Source of the DNA: Tritrichomonas musculus
Lineage: Eukaryota > Parabasalia > Tritrichomonadida > Tritrichomonadidae
Length of the DNA: 64,000 nucleotides
Direction of reading: 5' to 3'
Assembly (NCBI GenBank): GCA_039105265.1
Contig: JAPFFF010000062.1
Span: forward strand, 744,001-808,000
Made by a program: the position numbers and the translations under genes. Positions 61,481 to 64,000 of the stretch are shown here, one piece after another; position 1 is the first letter of the stretch, and every line of letters begins with the position of its first letter. The notes under the pieces were generated by a model, which was given only the letters and a program-made list of their open reading frames with translations, was not told the origin of the DNA and made no database searches.

Positions 61481-64000
61481 GAATAATCATAAGAATAATA
61501 TTAATAGAATAATCATTAACAGAATAATCATCAGAATAATATTAATAGAATAATCAATAGAATAACATTAATAGAATAATATTAATAGAATAATCATTTG
61601 ACAGCTTTAGCTGGCCCTTGCTTTTGCAAGTGAATAGCATTAATAGAATAGCATTAACAGAATAATCATCAGAATAATATTAACAGAATAATCAATTGAC
61701 AGCTTTAGCTGGCCCTTGCTTTTGCAAGTGAATAATATTAACAGAATAATCAATTGAATAATATTAATAGAATAATCATCTGAATAACATTAGCAGAATA
61801 ATCAATTGAATAACATTAGCAGAATAATCATCTGAATAACATTAGCAGAATAGCATTAACAGAATAATCAATTGAATAATATTAATAGAATAATCATCTG
61901 AATAACATTAGCAGAATAATCATCTGAATAATATTAACAGAATAATCATCAGAATAGCATTAACAGAATAATCATCAGAATAATCATCTGAATAATTATT
62001 TGACAGCTTTAGCTGGCCCTTGCTTTTGCAAGTGAATAATATATGTAGAATAACATTAGCAGAATAATCAATTGAATAACATTAGCAGAATAATCATCTG
62101 AATAACATTAGCAGAATAATCATCTGAATAACATTAGCAGAATAATCATCTGAATAATATTAACAGAATAATCATCAGAATAACATTAACAGAATAATCA
62201 TCAGAATAATATTAATAGAATAATCATTTGACAGCTTTAGCTGGCCCTTGCTTTTGCAAGTGAATAGCATTAGCAGAATAATCAATTGAATAATATTAAT
62301 AGAATAATCATTTGACAGCTTTAGCTGGCCCTTGCTTTTGCAAGTGAATAGCATTAGCAGAATAATCATCTGAATAACATTAGCAGAATAATCAATTGAA
62401 TAATATTAATAGAATAATCATTTGAATAGCATTAGCAGAATAATCATCTGAATAACATTAGCAGAATAATCAATTGAATAACATTAGCAGAATAATCATC
62501 TGAATAACATTAGCAGAATAATCAATTGAATAACATTAATAGAATAACATTAATAGAATAGCATTAACAGAATAATCATCAGAATAATATTAACAGAATA
62601 ATCAATTGAATAATATTAATAGAATAATCATCTGAATAACATTAGCAGAATAATCAATTGAATGACATTAGCAGAATAATATTAATAGAATAACATTAGC
62701 AGAATAATCATCTGAATAACATTAGCAGAATAATCATCTGAATAATATTAACAGAATAATCATCAGAATAGCATTAACAGAATAATCATCAGAATAATAT
62801 TAATAGAATAGCATTAGCAGAATAATCATCTGAATAACATTAACAGAATAATCATCTGAATAATTATTTGACAGAATAATCATCAGAATAACATTAGCAG
62901 AATAGCATTAGCAGAATAATCATCTGAATAACATTAACAGAATAATCATCTGAATAACATTAGCAGAATAATATTAACAGAATAATCATCAGAATAACAT
63001 TAACAAAATAACATTAGCAGAATAATATTAATAGAATAATCATTTGACAGCTTTAGCTGGCCCTTGCTTTTGCAAGTGAATAGCATTAGCAGAATAATCA
63101 TCTGAATAACATTAGCAGAATAATCATCTGAATAACATTAACAGAATAATCATCTGAATAATTATTTGACAGAATAATCATCAGAATAACATTAACAGAA
63201 TAATCATCAGAATAATATTAATAGAATAATCAATAGAATAACATTAATAGAATAGCATTAACAGAATAATCATCAGAATAATATTAACAGAATAATCATC
63301 AGAATAATATTAACAGAATAATCATCTGAATAACATTAGCAGAATAATCATCTGAATAACATTAGCAGAATAATCAATTGACAGCTTTAGCTGGCCCTTG
63401 CTTTTGCAAGTGAATAACATTAGCAGAATAATCATCTGAATAACATTAGCAGAATAGCATTAACAGAATAATCATCAGAATAATATTAATAGAATAGCAT
63501 TAACAGAATAATCATCTGAATAATATTAACAGAATAATCAATTGAATAATATTAATAGAATAATCATCTGAATAACATTAGCAGAATAATCAATTGAATA
63601 ATATTAATAGAATAATCATCAGAATAATATTAACAGAATAATCATTTGACAGCTTTAGCTGGCCCTTGCTTTTGCAAGTGAATAGCATTAGCAGAATAAT
63701 CATCTGAATAACATTAGCAGAATAATCAATTGAATAATATTAATAGAATAATCATCAGAATAATATTAACAGAATAATCATTTGACAGCTTTAGCTGGCC
63801 CTTGCTTTTGCAAGTGAATAGCATTAGCAGAATAATCATCTGAATAACATTAGCAGAATAATCATCTGAATAATATTAACAGAATAATCAATTGACAGCT
63901 TTAGCTGGCCCTTGCTTTTGCAAGTGAATAATATTAATAGAATAATCATCAGAATAATATTAACAGAATAATCATTTGACAGCTTTAGCTGGCCCTTGCT
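61481..64000. repeat. Right minisatellite field, 26-bp units
   Basis: More than 2.5 kb of units based on AGAATAATCATCTG plus AATAACATTAGC (26 bp, itself two related 13-mers starting AGAATA / GAATAA), with variants ATTAATAG, ATTAACAG and CAATTG. No coding frame. Continues past the window edge. Contains eleven double-hairpin elements. Confidence 0.93.
61602..64000. repeat. Eleven double-hairpin elements, CAGC/CTTGC orientation
   Basis: 29-bp elements (CAGC-TTTA-GCTG, GCC, CTTGC-TTTT-GCAAG) start at 61602, 61700, 62004, 62232, 62316, 63048, 63382, 63650, 63786, 63896 and 63980 (cut by window end). Each is preceded by TGA and, where visible, followed by TGA. Orientation is opposite to the copies left of the helicase gene, and the second stem has the swapped arm CTTGC/GCAAG. 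Confidence 0.93.

Larger units (their letters stand above)
58261..64000. mobile_element. Maverick/Polinton-like element 2, left part only
   Basis: Begins AGTAGTTAACGGTAGGCTTT, matching the first 20 bp of Maverick 1 at 18 positions, and interrupts the copy-4 Tc1 transposase. By analogy the last 5 bp of flank (CCATT, 58256-58260) should be repeated after its other end, which is outside the window. The subterminal CGCTATCAAAAAGTTTCAT at 58386 also matches Maverick 1. Visible parts: terminal region, minisatellite field with hairpin elements, a helicase gene, second minisatellite field. Whether it is whole cannot be judged. Confidence 0.8.

Noticed and set aside
58422-64000. CRISPR array
   Set aside because: Regularly recurring 28-29 bp words with palindromic parts invite the idea, but spacers are themselves satellite repeats of unequal length, no cas genes exist, and the setting is eukaryotic.
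1-64000. Ciliate origin (Tlr-type Mavericks)
   Set aside because: Gln is encoded by CAA/CAG and TAA and TGA both end genes, so the standard code applies; the kinase style is trichomonad.

Overview
The window looks like nuclear DNA of an AT-rich protist, most probably a parabasalid (trichomonad). This is inference. It rests on large multi-domain TKL-type kinases with the 'HPCILKFIGYS / HRDLKPDNILLDD' style familiar from Trichomonas and Tritrichomonas, on Maverick/Polinton elements (very abundant in trichomonads), on a Tc1-like DNA transposon, on very short gene-to-gene distances and on the absence of obvious introns. TGA and TAA both act as stops, so a ciliate code is unlikely.

Layout. (1) A head-to-tail tandem array of an ~8,909-bp unit fills 1-25557 and resumes at 50699-58260: copies 1, 2, 3 (split in two) and 4 (cut short). 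Copies are nearly identical; the differences I could find are homopolymer lengths and one substitution. Each unit carries, on the minus strand, the end of an unrecognised degraded gene, a 1,180-aa protein with three kinase domains (two of them pseudokinases), a 62-bp-arm hairpin, and a Tc1-like transposon whose transposase has an in-frame TGA near its C-terminus. (2) A 25,141-bp Maverick/Polinton (25558-50698) sits in copy 3, with 93-bp identical terminal inverted repeats and a 5-bp target duplication (TCGGG); the intact target is present in copies 1 and 2. It has a protein-primed DNA polymerase B (with an OTU-like N-terminal domain), HNH endonuclease, packaging ATPase, a broken retroviral-type integrase, a double-jelly-roll major capsid protein, candidate minor capsid proteins, two giant phage-fibre-like proteins and several unknowns. 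(3) A second Maverick-like element begins at 58261 inside the copy-4 transposase and runs off the window. Only its left end, a UL9-like superfamily-2 helicase gene and two long minisatellite fields are visible.

Order of events read from the nesting: the Tc1 element inserted in the unit, the unit was amplified in tandem, then the two Mavericks landed in different copies.

The most unusual signal is a family of short (28-32 bp) double-hairpin elements in the non-coding parts of both Mavericks. Two small hairpins are separated mostly by GGC/GCC. Stem arms change on both sides together between variants (CAAGC/GCTTG versus CTTGC/GCAAG), loops vary freely, and many copies are bracketed by a repeated TCA/TGA trinucleotide for which matching empty sites exist in the same window. 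They look like a miniature structured mobile element resembling the double-hairpin elements known from some fungal mitochondrial genomes. Twelve copies lie before and eleven after the helicase gene, in opposite orientations.
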